NCBI GenBank assembly: GCA_937922085.1
Contig: CAKZVD010000110.1
Coordinates: 1-39,730, forward strand
Length of the DNA stretch: 39,730 bases
Reading direction: 5' to 3'
From: an uncultured Tenacibaculum sp.
GTDB taxonomy: Bacteria > Bacteroidota > Bacteroidia > Flavobacteriales > Flavobacteriaceae
Shown here: positions 25,059-33,933 of the stretch, piece by piece
Numbering within the stretch: the first letter of the stretch is position 1
Layout: every line of letters begins with the position of its first letter
The notes under the pieces: model-generated
What the model was told of the DNA's origin: nothing
The model's input: the letters and a program-made list of their open reading frames with translations, nothing else
Databases searched by the model: none
Made by a program: the position numbers and the translations under genes

Positions 25059-26807
25059 TTATTTTATATCTATAATGTACGGCATTCTTGTTTGTACCCC
25101 TTTTAAGTTTTTAAATTGATTTATTTGCTCAAATAATTGATAGTTTTCATTCCCTAGTGCCTCTTTTAAAATGTCTTCTTTTGTTACTTTAGCAAAAGGA
25201 GAAAGACCATTAATGATTTCTTTAAATTCTTTTTTGTAATTAGGATAGTTTTTAATTCTAAAGCTTTTTAGCTCTGCTAATTGAGCTGCTGAATTTATAG
25301 CATCTTCTAAACTACCTAACTCATCTACCAATCCTTTGCTAACGGCTTCTTTACCAGACCAAACTCTACCTTGTGCAACAGCATCAACTTGTTCGAAAGT
25401 AAGTTTTCTACCAGTTGCTACTCTGTTTACAAATGTTGTGTAAATTTGTTCTACACCTTCTTTGGTTACATCATAGAAGTTTTTACTAATAGGCTCAAAA
25501 ACACTATACTGAGCACTCTTGTTTGTGGCTACTTGTTCAGCATTTATTCCTATTCTTTTAGATAATTCATATGCATTAGGAATAGCACCAAATACACCTA
25601 TAGATCCTGTTATAGTAGTTGGTTCTGCAATAATAAGATCGGCATTACAAGCAATATAATAACCACCAGACGCAGCTAAGTTCCCCATAGATACTACTAA
25701 AGGTTTTTCTTTCTTTGCTAATTCTAATTCTCTCCAAATTAATTCAGAAGCTAAAGCACTTCCTCCTGGAGAATTTACACGTAAAACAATTGCTTTTACT
25801 CTTTTATCTTTTACAGCTTTCTTAATGGCTTTGTTTATGATTCCTTGACCTATAGCATTTTCATCACCTTTTCCATATATTATTTGACCTTGTGCGTAAA
25901 TGACAGCTATTTTATCTTTAGCAACAGAAGATTTTTTACCTTTTCCTGATTTAATGTAATCAATTATAGAAATAGTAGCAATTTTTCCATCAGCTGCTTT
26001 TTCTAATTTAGCATCGTATTCATCTTGATAAATAGCTGCATCTATTAGTTTGTTTTTTTGAGCTAATTCAGCATTTCTAGCTTCAGAATTATCTGCAATG
26101 GTGTTTAAATTTTCAACAGAAATATTTCTTGATTTACTAATTCCAGCAGTAACTTCAGACCATATAGAATTTAAAAACGATGAAATTTGTTCTCTATTGG
26201 CATCACTCATTTTATTCTCTAAATAAGGTTCGACAGCACTTTTATATTTACCGTGCCTAATTACCTCCATTTTCACACCATATTTATCTTCAAAATCCTT
26301 GTAATATAGTATTTCAGAAGAAAGACCACTAAAATCTATTTGACCAACTGGATTTAAAAATAAACTGTCAGCAACAGAACTTAAGTAATAGTTTTTTTGA
26401 CTATAAACATCGTTATATGCATAAATGAATTTTCCAGATTCTTTAAACTCATTTAATTTTTTTCGAATTGCTTGTGTTTGTGCAAATCCTGCATTAACAG
26501 CAGTTGAGTTTAAACTAATTCCTTTAATATTGGTGTCTAATTGAGCATTGTCAATTGCATTTAAAATATGATTTAAAGCTAGTTTATCATCACCTATATC
26601 TAATTGGTCAAATAAAGCGTTATTTTCTTTAGGTGCATAATCTTTAATAATACTAGCTAAATCTAACTCTAAAATAGAATTTGATTTTACAATAACAGGT
26701 TCAGGTTTGCTAACTAAAGCTGCAATACCAATGAATAAGAAGAATAATAAAAATAGAGATATAAAAAAACCTAAAATAGAGGCTAATAAATTACGTAAAA
26801 ACTTCAT
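25059..26807 (-). CDS. sppA: Signal peptide peptidase A (long form)
   Basis: SppA is a membrane-bound serine protease (S49, 67-kDa type) that breaks down signal peptides left in the inner membrane. One N-terminal membrane segment (about 10-32) anchors two tandem S49-like domains in the periplasm. The catalytic pair expected from E. coli SppA is K189 (GKYKSAVEP) in the first half and S380 (NLAASGGYYIA) in the second. 582 residues is usual. The following gene on the same strand ends 90 bp before it, so a shared transcript is possible. Confidence 0.96.
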   Translation of the reverse strand: MKFLRNLLASILGFFISLFLLFFLFIGIAALVSKPEPVIVKSNSILELDLASIIKDYAPKENNALFDQLDIGDDKLALNHILNAIDNAQLDTNIKGISLNSTAVNAGFAQTQAIRKKLNEFKESGKFIYAYNDVYSQKNYYLSSVADSLFLNPVGQIDFSGLSSEILYYKDFEDKYGVKMEVIRHGKYKSAVEPYLENKMSDANREQISSFLNSIWSEVTAGISKSRNISVENLNTIADNSEARNAELAQKNKLIDAAIYQDEYDAKLEKAADGKIATISIIDYIKSGKGKKSSVAKDKIAVIYAQGQIIYGKGDENAIGQGIINKAIKKAVKDKRVKAIVLRVNSPGGSALASELIWRELELAKKEKPLVVSMGNLAASGGYYIACNADLIIAEPTTITGSIGVFGAIPNAYELSKRIGINAEQVATNKSAQYSVFEPISKNFYDVTKEGVEQIYTTFVNRVATGRKLTFEQVDAVAQGRVWSGKEAVSKGLVDELGSLEDAINSAAQLAELKSFRIKNYPNYKKEFKEIINGLSPFAKVTKEDILKEALGNENYQLFEQINQFKNLKGVQTRMPYIIDIK

Positions 26808-26897
26808 TTTCTTTTATTAAAATTGAGAACAAATATACATTTTTACAATGATTTATTTACTGTCTAAATACAATTACAAAACAGTGTTTTTTTCTTT

Positions 26898-27305
26898 TTA
26901 TCTTAACCTCATTCTGTATTTACGTTGTGCAAATTCAAAATAATTAAATAATTTATAATTTACATCATATCCATAATCAACATTAGGATCATAATCAATG
27001 ATATTTTCATAAATATTTGGGTTAAATTGAGTAGGGTTATTTACTCTTAAATTCCAGAGAGGCACATAAAGGCGATTTCTAACTTCTAAATAATTTTGAG
27101 AATAATAGCCAGAAGGTCTTGCGATAGAGTTTAAATATGTGTTAAAACCATTATCTATAATTATTATTTCATATTCTAAACTGTCATTTTTTATAACAAC
27201 GGGTTCTTCTTGAACTTTTTCTTTCTTATTTAATGTACTTGTGCTACAAGAAAGAAAAGATAAAAATGTAATTGAAAATAAGATATAAAGTGTTGCTTTT
27301 TTCAT
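26898..27305 (-). CDS. DUF6146-like lipoprotein
   Basis: From the ATG at 27305 (a TTG at 27311 would add two residues) the protein has 135 residues. It has a lipoprotein signal with lipobox FLSC (C20). The body has the flavobacterial pattern EYEIIIIDNGFNTYLNSIA, PSGYYSQNYLEVRNRLYV and YGYDVNYKLFNYFEFAQ, which I associate with DUF6146. Function is unknown; it is expected on the periplasmic side of a membrane. It lies 25 bp after the DUF6058-like gene and may share its transcript. Confidence 0.75.
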   Translation of the reverse strand: MKKATLYILFSITFLSFLSCSTSTLNKKEKVQEEPVVIKNDSLEYEIIIIDNGFNTYLNSIARPSGYYSQNYLEVRNRLYVPLWNLRVNNPTQFNPNIYENIIDYDPNVDYGYDVNYKLFNYFEFAQRKYRMRLR

Positions 27306-27330
27306 GACCAAAATATTTTATTTTTACTAT

Positions 27331-28017
27331 TTAATCGTAGTTTTTTATTAATTCAGATAAAGAATTAAATTCTAAAATTTTATCAAGATATTTTCCTCTA
27401 CTACTTTTTACTCGTTGGTAAGGAGCAAATGAGTTTGATACTTTATTAAATTCAGTATTTAAAATACGTAATGTTTCTTTATCGTTATCAGAGAGTTTTT
27501 TATTTTCATGTTTTTTATTGAAATCGATTAGTTTTTTTACAGCTATTTCTTTTTTTGCAATTTCAGAGCCAGTTGCATTTAATGTACAAATACCATAAAT
27601 TCCTTGAAGATAATATTTCCACTCTTGTTCAAATACGAAGTTTAGTTTTTTAATATCTACTTTTCCGTTTTCATATGTAATATTATCGTAAGCGAACCTT
27701 TTATCTTCACTGTTTGTAAAAGTTTTTATGAAATCTGCTTTTAAATTTTCTTTATATTTTATTGAATTTTCAAGAGTTGTGCATTTTTGAATTACAGGTA
27801 TTATACTTTTAGGAAAATATTTTTCTTTTTTCGAAACAATTTTTTCATCACCTAAAGGTGAGCTAATTGTATACTTTGAATCAATTTTATAAGAAGCATC
27901 AGGAATTAGCTCACTATCAATTAATCTTTCTAACTTTTGTTTAGAAATAGTAGTAATTCTACATAATTCATCTGATTCAATAAAATTGTCTTTAATGTAT
28001 TTAATATCGTTATTCAT
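27331..28017 (-). CDS. DUF6058-like protein, unknown function
   Basis: This is a 228-residue soluble protein with no signal peptide. Its N-terminus (YIKDNFIESDELCRITTISK and then LERLIDSELIPDASY) resembles a helix-turn-helix-like segment seen in DUF6058 proteins, which are sometimes labelled as natural-product biosynthesis proteins. It is Lys-rich, with a conserved-looking FEQEWKYYLQGIYGICT core. No biosynthetic genes are nearby, so that label should not be taken as function. It heads a possible two-gene unit with the DUF6146-like lipoprotein. Confidence 0.55.
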   Translation of the reverse strand: MNNDIKYIKDNFIESDELCRITTISKQKLERLIDSELIPDASYKIDSKYTISSPLGDEKIVSKKEKYFPKSIIPVIQKCTTLENSIKYKENLKADFIKTFTNSEDKRFAYDNITYENGKVDIKKLNFVFEQEWKYYLQGIYGICTLNATGSEIAKKEIAVKKLIDFNKKHENKKLSDNDKETLRILNTEFNKVSNSFAPYQRVKSSRGKYLDKILEFNSLSELIKNYD

Positions 28018-28056
28018 TTCGTCTTAATACTAAAGTAAAACCATTTTTAGATACAC

Positions 28057-28086
28057 AAAAAGGTACACTTTTTTGTGTACCTTTTT
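28057..28086 (-). terminator. Terminator after the dsbD-like gene
   Basis: AAAAAGGTACAC (28057-28068) pairs with GTGTACCTTTTT (28075-28086) around six Ts. It lies between the dsbD-like gene end (28111) and the next minus-strand gene. Confidence 0.85.
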
Positions 28087-28110
28087 GCAGTTTGATTTGT
28101 TAATTTTTTG

Positions 28111-30159
28111 TTATTTCAATAAATCAGAAGAGTTGAATAAATTATTAAGTGTGCTTTCTGATTTCTTTTTACCGTCTAATAACCAGTTTAAATAGGTGTC
28201 TTCTTCAGGAGTATATCCTACAGGTTCATTTAAAATTTGATTTCCATCTGAACTTAATAACACATAATAGGGTTGTGTATTTGTTTTAAAGAAAATAGTT
28301 TGAAAATGAGACCATTTATTACCGTAAGTAATTAGTTTTCTTGTTTCTCCACTAATTCTATTTACTACGAGTTGCTCTTCTTTAGGCAATTCTTTCTTAT
28401 CATCTACATATAAAGATATTAATACATAGTCATTACGTAAAATATTATCTACCTTTTCAATAGGCCAAACATGTTCTTCCATTTTACGGCAGTTTACACA
28501 TGCATATCCTGTGAAATCTAACATAATAGGTTTGTTTACTTTTTTAGCATATGCGATACCTTCTTTTAAATCTTTAAAACAAGTAAGATTATTCGGGCAT
28601 TCATTTGGATATAAATAACTATAGCCTACAGAAGGAGCCAGCCCACTTAATAAAGATAGTGGCGTAAACGTATTTGTGTTTTTATTAATTCTAAAACCAG
28701 AAGCTAAATAGATTACAAATGCAGCTACTAAAATACCAAATGTTATTCTTGGAAAACTAATTTTTTGTAACGGAGAACTATGTGGAAATTTTAAAATCCC
28801 AAAAAGAAAGAGTGCTAACCCAAGGAAAATTAAAATCCAAATAATTAAGAAAGGTTCAATTTTTAAAAGATTCCAATGCGCTACTAAATCTGCATTTGAT
28901 AAAAATTTGAAAGCCAAAGCAAGCTCTAGGAATCCTAATACTACTTTTACACTAGTCATCCATCCTCCCGATTTAGGTAACGAATTTAACCAACCAGGAA
29001 AAGCCGCAAATAAAGCAAAAGGTAAAGCAATAGCTAATGAAAACCCTAGCATACCTATTACAGGAGCTAACCCACCTTTAGAAGCAGCTTCTACAAGTAA
29101 AGTACCAACAATTGGTCCCGTACAAGAGAAAGAGACAACAGCTAAAGCTAAAGCCATAAAGAAAATCCCTATAAAGCCACTTTTATCTGCTTGGTCGTCA
29201 ATTTTAGTAGACCATGAACTAGGTAAAGTAAGCTCATAAAAACCAAAAAATGAAAAAGCAAAAGCGACTAAAATTATAAAGAAAATAAGATTAAACCATA
29301 AATTGGTAGAAAGTCGATTTAACGAATCTGCTCCAAAAATCATGGTAATAATATATCCTAAGAAAACATAAATAGCGATAATACAAATTCCATAAATAAT
29401 AGCATTTCGAATACCAGCAGCTCTATTTTTACTTTGTTTTGTAAAATAACTTACTGTCATCGGAATCATAGGGAATACACAAGGTGTAAGTAAAGCAGCA
29501 AAACCAGATAAGAATGCAATAAAAAAGATACCAAAAAGAGAAGAACTATCATTCTTTTTTTGAATAGAATTATTAGTATTGTCAACAGTATTAATATCTA
29601 TGGTTGGCTGTTGTATTTCTTGTGTAGAAAGACCATATAAAATTTTGTTAGCTTCGTCGTTTTCTAATGTAGCAACAGTGCCTTTTTCTTTTTTTGTTGT
29701 TCCATTTTTGTTATTTGGAGCAAAAAAAGTTAACTCTTTTACCTTAGGAGGTAAACAACGTTCATCATCACAAACCATAAATTGAACATCTGCATTTATG
29801 GTAGTAGTAGTTTTTAGTAGTTTAATCTTTTGTTTAAAAACAGCCTTGTTTTCAAAATATTTAATAACCATTTTAAAGGTCTTGTCATTTTTTGTAATAC
29901 CAACATCTTCTGAAGTGCTTCCAATTAACTCGTAATCATCATTGGGTTTATAGGTGAAAACAGTAGGTCTAGGTCCGCCTTTAGGAACTTCTTGAGCGTA
30001 CATGTGCCAACCAGTATCAATGGTTGCTGTGGTAACTAAATTAAATTCGGTGTCAGAAATTTTTTCAACATTTGTTTTCCATTTAATAGGGTTGAAAATT
30101 TGTGAAAAACTAGTGAACGTTGAAAAAACAAAAACGAATAGAAAAAAAAACTTCTTCAT
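28111..30159 (-). CDS. dsbD: Thiol:disulfide interchange protein DsbD
   Basis: The inner-membrane reductase passes electrons from cytosolic thioredoxin to the periplasm. It has a signal peptide ending FSQ, a periplasmic N-terminal DsbD-like domain (to about 150) with CDDERCLPP, and a Ser/Asn linker. Eight or so membrane segments follow (about 205-470, including LTPCVFPMIPMTVSYF and SCTGPIVGTLL, both with the transport cysteines). The C-terminal thioredoxin domain has C554-V-N-C557. All three cysteine pairs expected of DsbD are visible. 682 residues is normal. It could reduce the envelope thioredoxin at 21739 or the TlpA-like protein at 33934, although they are not linked. Confidence 0.94.
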   Translation of the reverse strand: MKKFFFLFVFVFSTFTSFSQIFNPIKWKTNVEKISDTEFNLVTTATIDTGWHMYAQEVPKGGPRPTVFTYKPNDDYELIGSTSEDVGITKNDKTFKMVIKYFENKAVFKQKIKLLKTTTTINADVQFMVCDDERCLPPKVKELTFFAPNNKNGTTKKEKGTVATLENDEANKILYGLSTQEIQQPTIDINTVDNTNNSIQKKNDSSSLFGIFFIAFLSGFAALLTPCVFPMIPMTVSYFTKQSKNRAAGIRNAIIYGICIIAIYVFLGYIITMIFGADSLNRLSTNLWFNLIFFIILVAFAFSFFGFYELTLPSSWSTKIDDQADKSGFIGIFFMALALAVVSFSCTGPIVGTLLVEAASKGGLAPVIGMLGFSLAIALPFALFAAFPGWLNSLPKSGGWMTSVKVVLGFLELALAFKFLSNADLVAHWNLLKIEPFLIIWILIFLGLALFLFGILKFPHSSPLQKISFPRITFGILVAAFVIYLASGFRINKNTNTFTPLSLLSGLAPSVGYSYLYPNECPNNLTCFKDLKEGIAYAKKVNKPIMLDFTGYACVNCRKMEEHVWPIEKVDNILRNDYVLISLYVDDKKELPKEEQLVVNRISGETRKLITYGNKWSHFQTIFFKTNTQPYYVLLSSDGNQILNEPVGYTPEEDTYLNWLLDGKKKSESTLNNLFNSSDLLK

Positions 30160-30257
30160 TATTAATTACTTTTATTGCTGTAAGACGTAAAAGTAACCTT
30201 TTTCATACAAAAAAAAGAAAGCGTTTTTTTATTACATTTAGATCAAAATAGAAAACA

Positions 30258-30818
30258 ATGAAAAAAAGATGTTTTTGGGCAGGAAATGATCCGTTATATA
30301 TAAAGTATCACGATGAAGAATGGGGAGTTCCTGTTTATGACGATCCTACATTATTTGAGTTTTTAGTTTTAGAAACATTTCAGGCAGGCTTAAGTTGGAT
30401 AACGATTTTAAAAAAGAGAGAAAATTTTAGAAAGGCCTTTGATAATTTTGATTACCAAAAAATTGTAAAATATGATGAATTAAAGTATGAAGAGTTATTA
30501 ACTGATAAAGGGATTATTAGGAATAAATTAAAAATAAAAGCGACAATTTCCAATGCTAAAACGTTTATGGAAGTTCAAGAAGAATATGGATCTTTCTCAA
30601 AGTATATATGGGGATTTTGTAATGGGACTCCTATAAAAAATAATTTTAAAAATAGAGAAGAGGTACCAGCAACAACAGAATTATCAGATAAAATATCTAA
30701 AGATTTAAAGAAAAAAGGGTTTAAGTTTGTGGGGTCTACAGTAATTTATGCCTATATGCAAGCTACAGGAATGGTAAATGATCATGTAACAGATTGTTTT
30801 AGATATGATGAAGTGTAA
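30258..30818 (+). CDS. tag: DNA-3-methyladenine glycosylase I
   Basis: Tag removes 3-methyladenine from alkylated DNA. The zinc ligands of the family are present: C5 (KRCFWAG), H18 (YHDEEWG), H176 and C180 (DHVTDC). LETFQAGLSWITIL is the characteristic helix. 186 residues is normal. It is divergent from the dsbD gene with 98 bp between, holding a -7-like TACATTTA. Confidence 0.96.
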   Translation: MKKRCFWAGNDPLYIKYHDEEWGVPVYDDPTLFEFLVLETFQAGLSWITILKKRENFRKAFDNFDYQKIVKYDELKYEELLTDKGIIRNKLKIKATISNAKTFMEVQEEYGSFSKYIWGFCNGTPIKNNFKNREEVPATTELSDKISKDLKKKGFKFVGSTVIYAYMQATGMVNDHVTDCFRYDEV

Positions 30819-30917
30819 AAGAAAGTTTATCTAATAAATAGTGTTGTTTTTAGTTGTCATTCCAAATAGGTAAATTGGCTCCTTAAATTATCATATAAAC
30901 TCAGAAAATAAAGAGGA

Positions 30918-31838
30918 ATGTCAAAAACAAAAGATCCAGGTTTTGGTTATAATTCTGCGAAGAATGTAAAGGGAACAATTAATAAAGACGGTTCTTCTAA
31001 TATTATTCATATTAATAGAAAGTTTAGTATAGATGATTTATATATCTACTTTCTAGAGTTAAGTTGGTGGCGGTTTTTCGTAATGGTTATTGCAATTTAT
31101 ACGTTATTTAATGTGCTTTTTGGAATAGTATATGTAGCAATAGGTATAGAACAAATAACACCTTCGAGAGGAAATTTTTTTGAAGATTTTTTAAATGGTT
31201 TTTTCTTTAGTGCGCAAACATTAACTACTGTAGGTTACGGAGGAATAGCTCCCAAAGGAATTTTAGCAAATTTAATAGCAGCATTTGAGGCTTTAATTGG
31301 GTTAACTAGTTTTTCTTTTATAACGGGTTTATTGTATGGTCGATTTTCAAAGCCACGAGCATCTATTCGATTTAGTGATAATTTAATAGTAAGAGATTTT
31401 AAAAAAGGAGAAAGAGCTTTAATGTTTCGTTTAATGAATAGTAGAAAAACGATAATGATAGAACCAGAAGTAACTGTAACTTTATCATTAAACGAAAAAA
31501 ATGAAAAAGGACAATATGAGAGAAGTTTTTTTATGTTAGAATTAGAACGAAAAAAAATAATGTACTTACCTACAATTTGGACGATTGTTCATCCTATAGA
31601 CAAGGAAAGTCCTCTTTACAATTTAACGAATAGCCAAATACAAAAATTAGATGCAGGTTTGTACGTTTTAATACAATACCATGAAGAATCTTTTGGTCAA
31701 AAAGTATATCAAGCTTCTTCGTATAAGTTTGATCAATTACTAACCGATGTAAAATATACTCGATCTTCAAGTTTTGATGAAGATGGTTATACGGTTTTAA
31801 ATCACCAAAAATTAAGTGAAGTAGAAAGTTTAGATTAA
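30918..31838 (+). CDS. Inward-rectifier type potassium channel
   Basis: This 306-residue channel resembles bacterial Kir proteins. It has an N-terminal slide helix, TM1 (about 52-76), a pore helix with selectivity filter TVGYG (104-108), and TM2 (about 114-140). A C-terminal beta-rich cytoplasmic domain follows (about 150-290, RASIRFSDNLIV and FRLMNSRKTIM are typical). It conducts K+ across the inner membrane. The stop TAA shares TTAA with the stop of the convergent small gene. Confidence 0.94.
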   Translation: MSKTKDPGFGYNSAKNVKGTINKDGSSNIIHINRKFSIDDLYIYFLELSWWRFFVMVIAIYTLFNVLFGIVYVAIGIEQITPSRGNFFEDFLNGFFFSAQTLTTVGYGGIAPKGILANLIAAFEALIGLTSFSFITGLLYGRFSKPRASIRFSDNLIVRDFKKGERALMFRLMNSRKTIMIEPEVTVTLSLNEKNEKGQYERSFFMLELERKKIMYLPTIWTIVHPIDKESPLYNLTNSQIQKLDAGLYVLIQYHEESFGQKVYQASSYKFDQLLTDVKYTRSSSFDEDGYTVLNHQKLSEVESLD

Positions 31839-32047
31839 CCTTTTATTAAAAATTTTGCTAAAAAAAGTAAACCAATGGTTACTAAAATTCCAATAGCAAC
31901 GTATAAAGCTGTGTTTGGATAATGTTTTTTATTGTTTTTAGCATCTTTCTTGTAGCTAAAAATCATTAAAATTACGAAGGCAATTATAAAGAAACTAGCG
32001 AATATTATTCTTCCAGTTGTAAACATTTTAGAAGCTATTAACAGCAT
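31835..32047 (-). CDS. Small two-helix membrane protein
   Basis: From ATG 32047 this is a 70-residue protein with two membrane helices (about 10-28 and 45-65) joined by a short basic loop, YKKDAKNNKKH. An upstream start at 32101 would add a poor N-terminus, and ATG 32026 is a further option. No family is recognised. It overlaps the channel gene by 4 bp tail to tail. It may be an envelope accessory protein. Confidence 0.7.
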   Translation of the reverse strand: MLLIASKMFTTGRIIFASFFIIAFVILMIFSYKKDAKNNKKHYPNTALYVAIGILVTIGLLFLAKFLIKG

Positions 32048-32074
32048 AAATTTTAAATTAATTTTATAAACAAT

Positions 32075-32095
32075 AAAATACAAACTTTGTATTTT
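32075..32095. promoter_or_regulatory. Palindrome between divergent genes
   Basis: AAAATACAAA (32075-32084) and TTTGTATTTT (32086-32095) are perfect complements around one C, midway between the small membrane gene and the SDR gene. Each half ends with TTTG preceded by an A-rich stretch, resembling a -7 box on each strand. It may be a two-way promoter or operator. AT-rich context makes chance possible. Confidence 0.35.
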
Positions 32096-32114
32096 TAGCA
32101 AAAGTACTAAATAA

Positions 32115-32837
32115 ATGAAAAAAGCTATTGTATTTGGAGCTACTTCTGGTCTTGGTTGGTCATTAACTGAATTATTAATAAAGAATAACTATAAAGTAGC
32201 AATTACGGGTAGAAGAAAAAATAAATTAGAAGAATTACAATCTAAATATTCAAAAAATATTATTATTAAACAAAATGATATTCAAGAGGTAGATGAAGTA
32301 GAAAAAATCCTTCATGAAATAGTGAATGAATTTGGTGAAATAGATTTGATAATACAATCTTCTGGTGTAGGTTATGTGAATCCTAAATTAGAATGGAGTA
32401 AAGAGAATGAAACCATGTTAACTAACGTGATAGGGGTAACTAAGTTGTATGATTTAGCGTATAATTTATTTAAAAAACAAGGATTCGGACATTTAGTAGG
32501 GATTAGTTCAATAGCATCAATACGAGGAAATAGAGCAGCGCCAGCTTATTTTGCTTCTAAAGCATATCAAAAAGCGTATTTAGAAAGTTTACATCTTAAA
32601 ACAAAAACAATTTCTTCAAAAAAAGTATTTATTACAGATGTACGTCCTGGGTTTGTAAATACAGCAATGGCTTTAGGGGAAGGCATTTTTTGGATGGTTC
32701 CTTTAGAAAAAGCTGCAAAGCAAATATTTACAGCCATAAAAAGAAAGAGAAGAGTTGCTTATATATCAAAAAGATGGAGGTTGATAGCATGGGTGCTTAA
32801 ATTAGTGCCAACATGGATCTTAAAAAAAGTAATATAA
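32115..32837 (+). CDS. Short-chain dehydrogenase/reductase
   Basis: The 240-residue classical SDR has a Rossmann fold with GATSGLG (8-14) for the cofactor, a basic TGRRKNK after the second strand that suggests NADP preference, and the catalytic S132, Y145 and K149 (YFASK). The C-terminal helix region is basic and hydrophobic (KRWRLIAWVLKLVPTWILKK), which could touch the membrane. The substrate is unknown. It is the first gene of a three-gene unit with 2 bp to the HAD gene. Confidence 0.92.
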   Translation: MKKAIVFGATSGLGWSLTELLIKNNYKVAITGRRKNKLEELQSKYSKNIIIKQNDIQEVDEVEKILHEIVNEFGEIDLIIQSSGVGYVNPKLEWSKENETMLTNVIGVTKLYDLAYNLFKKQGFGHLVGISSIASIRGNRAAPAYFASKAYQKAYLESLHLKTKTISSKKVFITDVRPGFVNTAMALGEGIFWMVPLEKAAKQIFTAIKRKRRVAYISKRWRLIAWVLKLVPTWILKKVI

Positions 32838-32839
32838 AT

Positions 32840-33520
32840 ATGGAAAAAAAACACTTAGTTGTATTAGATATTGATGATACATTAACGAGTAGCGAGAAAA
32901 AACATACAGACTCTTTATTGTTTGCAATGCGTGAATTTGGAATTGTAGAGGTAGATACTGATTGGAGGAATTATGCAAATGCAACAGATAGTTATATTTT
33001 TAAAACCAATTATGAGAAAACTCACAATAAAGAGTTTTCTCTTGATTTAATTAAAGAATTTGAAGAAATAATGACTTCTCATTTTTTAAGTTATAAAGAT
33101 TCAGAAGAGATTTTAGGAGCAAGTAGTGTAGTTGATTTTTTTCTTAATGAAACAAATTACGGTGTTTGTTATGCTACAGGATCTTTATTACAACCAGCGT
33201 TGTTAAAGTTAAAACAAGCGGAAATACCTTTTTATTCAGATGTTTTAGAAGTATCTAATGCTATTTTTACAAGAGAAGAAATTGTGAAATCGGCGATTAA
33301 TAAAGCAAAGCATTATTTTAAAGTAGATAGTTTTGAGCAGATTATCTCTTTTGGAGATGGACTTTGGGATGCTACAACAGCTGAAAATTTAGGTATTCAT
33401 TTTGTAGGAGTAAATACTAGAAATGTTGAAGACTTTAAAAAACAAGGAGTACAATATCATATCAATACTTGGAATGATTTTGACCTACAAGAAGCAGAAA
33501 AAATATTTAAAATAATATAA
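32840..33520 (+). CDS. HAD superfamily hydrolase
   Basis: The ATG at 32840, just after the SDR stop, is preferred to the one at 32813 inside the SDR gene. The product has 226 residues. Motif I is LDIDDTLT with nucleophile D10 and D12, and motif IV is FGDGLWDA. A helical cap lies between. It is likely a small-molecule phosphatase; substrate unknown. It sits between SDR and NTP pyrophosphatase genes with 1-2 bp gaps. Confidence 0.9.
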   Translation: MEKKHLVVLDIDDTLTSSEKKHTDSLLFAMREFGIVEVDTDWRNYANATDSYIFKTNYEKTHNKEFSLDLIKEFEEIMTSHFLSYKDSEEILGASSVVDFFLNETNYGVCYATGSLLQPALLKLKQAEIPFYSDVLEVSNAIFTREEIVKSAINKAKHYFKVDSFEQIISFGDGLWDATTAENLGIHFVGVNTRNVEDFKKQGVQYHINTWNDFDLQEAEKIFKII

Positions 33521-33521
33521 A

Positions 33522-33905
33522 ATGAAAAATAAGATTAAAGCGGTAACGGAGTTTCATAATGCTTTTGGTTTAGGGGTAAACGAAGCTCCAATTGTTGATA
33601 TCGGAGAAAGTAAAAAAATGCTTCGATTTAATTTAATGAAAGAAGAAAATGAGGAGTATTTAGAGGCGGTTAAAAACAATGATTTAATAGAGACAGCCGA
33701 TGCTTTAGGTGATATGTTGTATATTTTATGTGGTACTATAATAGAACATGGTATGCAGTATAAAATAGAAGAGGTCTTTAATGAAATACAAAGAAGTAAT
33801 ATGAGTAAATTGGGAGAGGACGGACAGCCTATTTACAGAGAAGATGGAAAGGTAATGAAAGGCCCTAATTACTTTAAGCCAAATATTAAAGAAATTTTAG
33901 AGTAA
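33522..33905 (+). CDS. MazG-like NTP pyrophosphohydrolase
   Basis: A 127-residue all-alpha NTP pyrophosphatase. The metal motif is E41-E42-x-x-E45 with E57-x-x-D60 (MKEENEEYLEA, LIETADALGD). It probably hydrolyses a (non-canonical) nucleoside triphosphate to the monophosphate; it could also be a phosphoribosyl-ATP hydrolase relative. It ends the SDR-HAD operon. A HAD phosphatase next to it could remove the remaining phosphate; inference. Confidence 0.88.
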   Translation: MKNKIKAVTEFHNAFGLGVNEAPIVDIGESKKMLRFNLMKEENEEYLEAVKNNDLIETADALGDMLYILCGTIIEHGMQYKIEEVFNEIQRSNMSKLGEDGQPIYREDGKVMKGPNYFKPNIKEILE

Positions 33906-33933
33906 AGTTGGTTAGTGTAGAGGAAGTAAAAAA

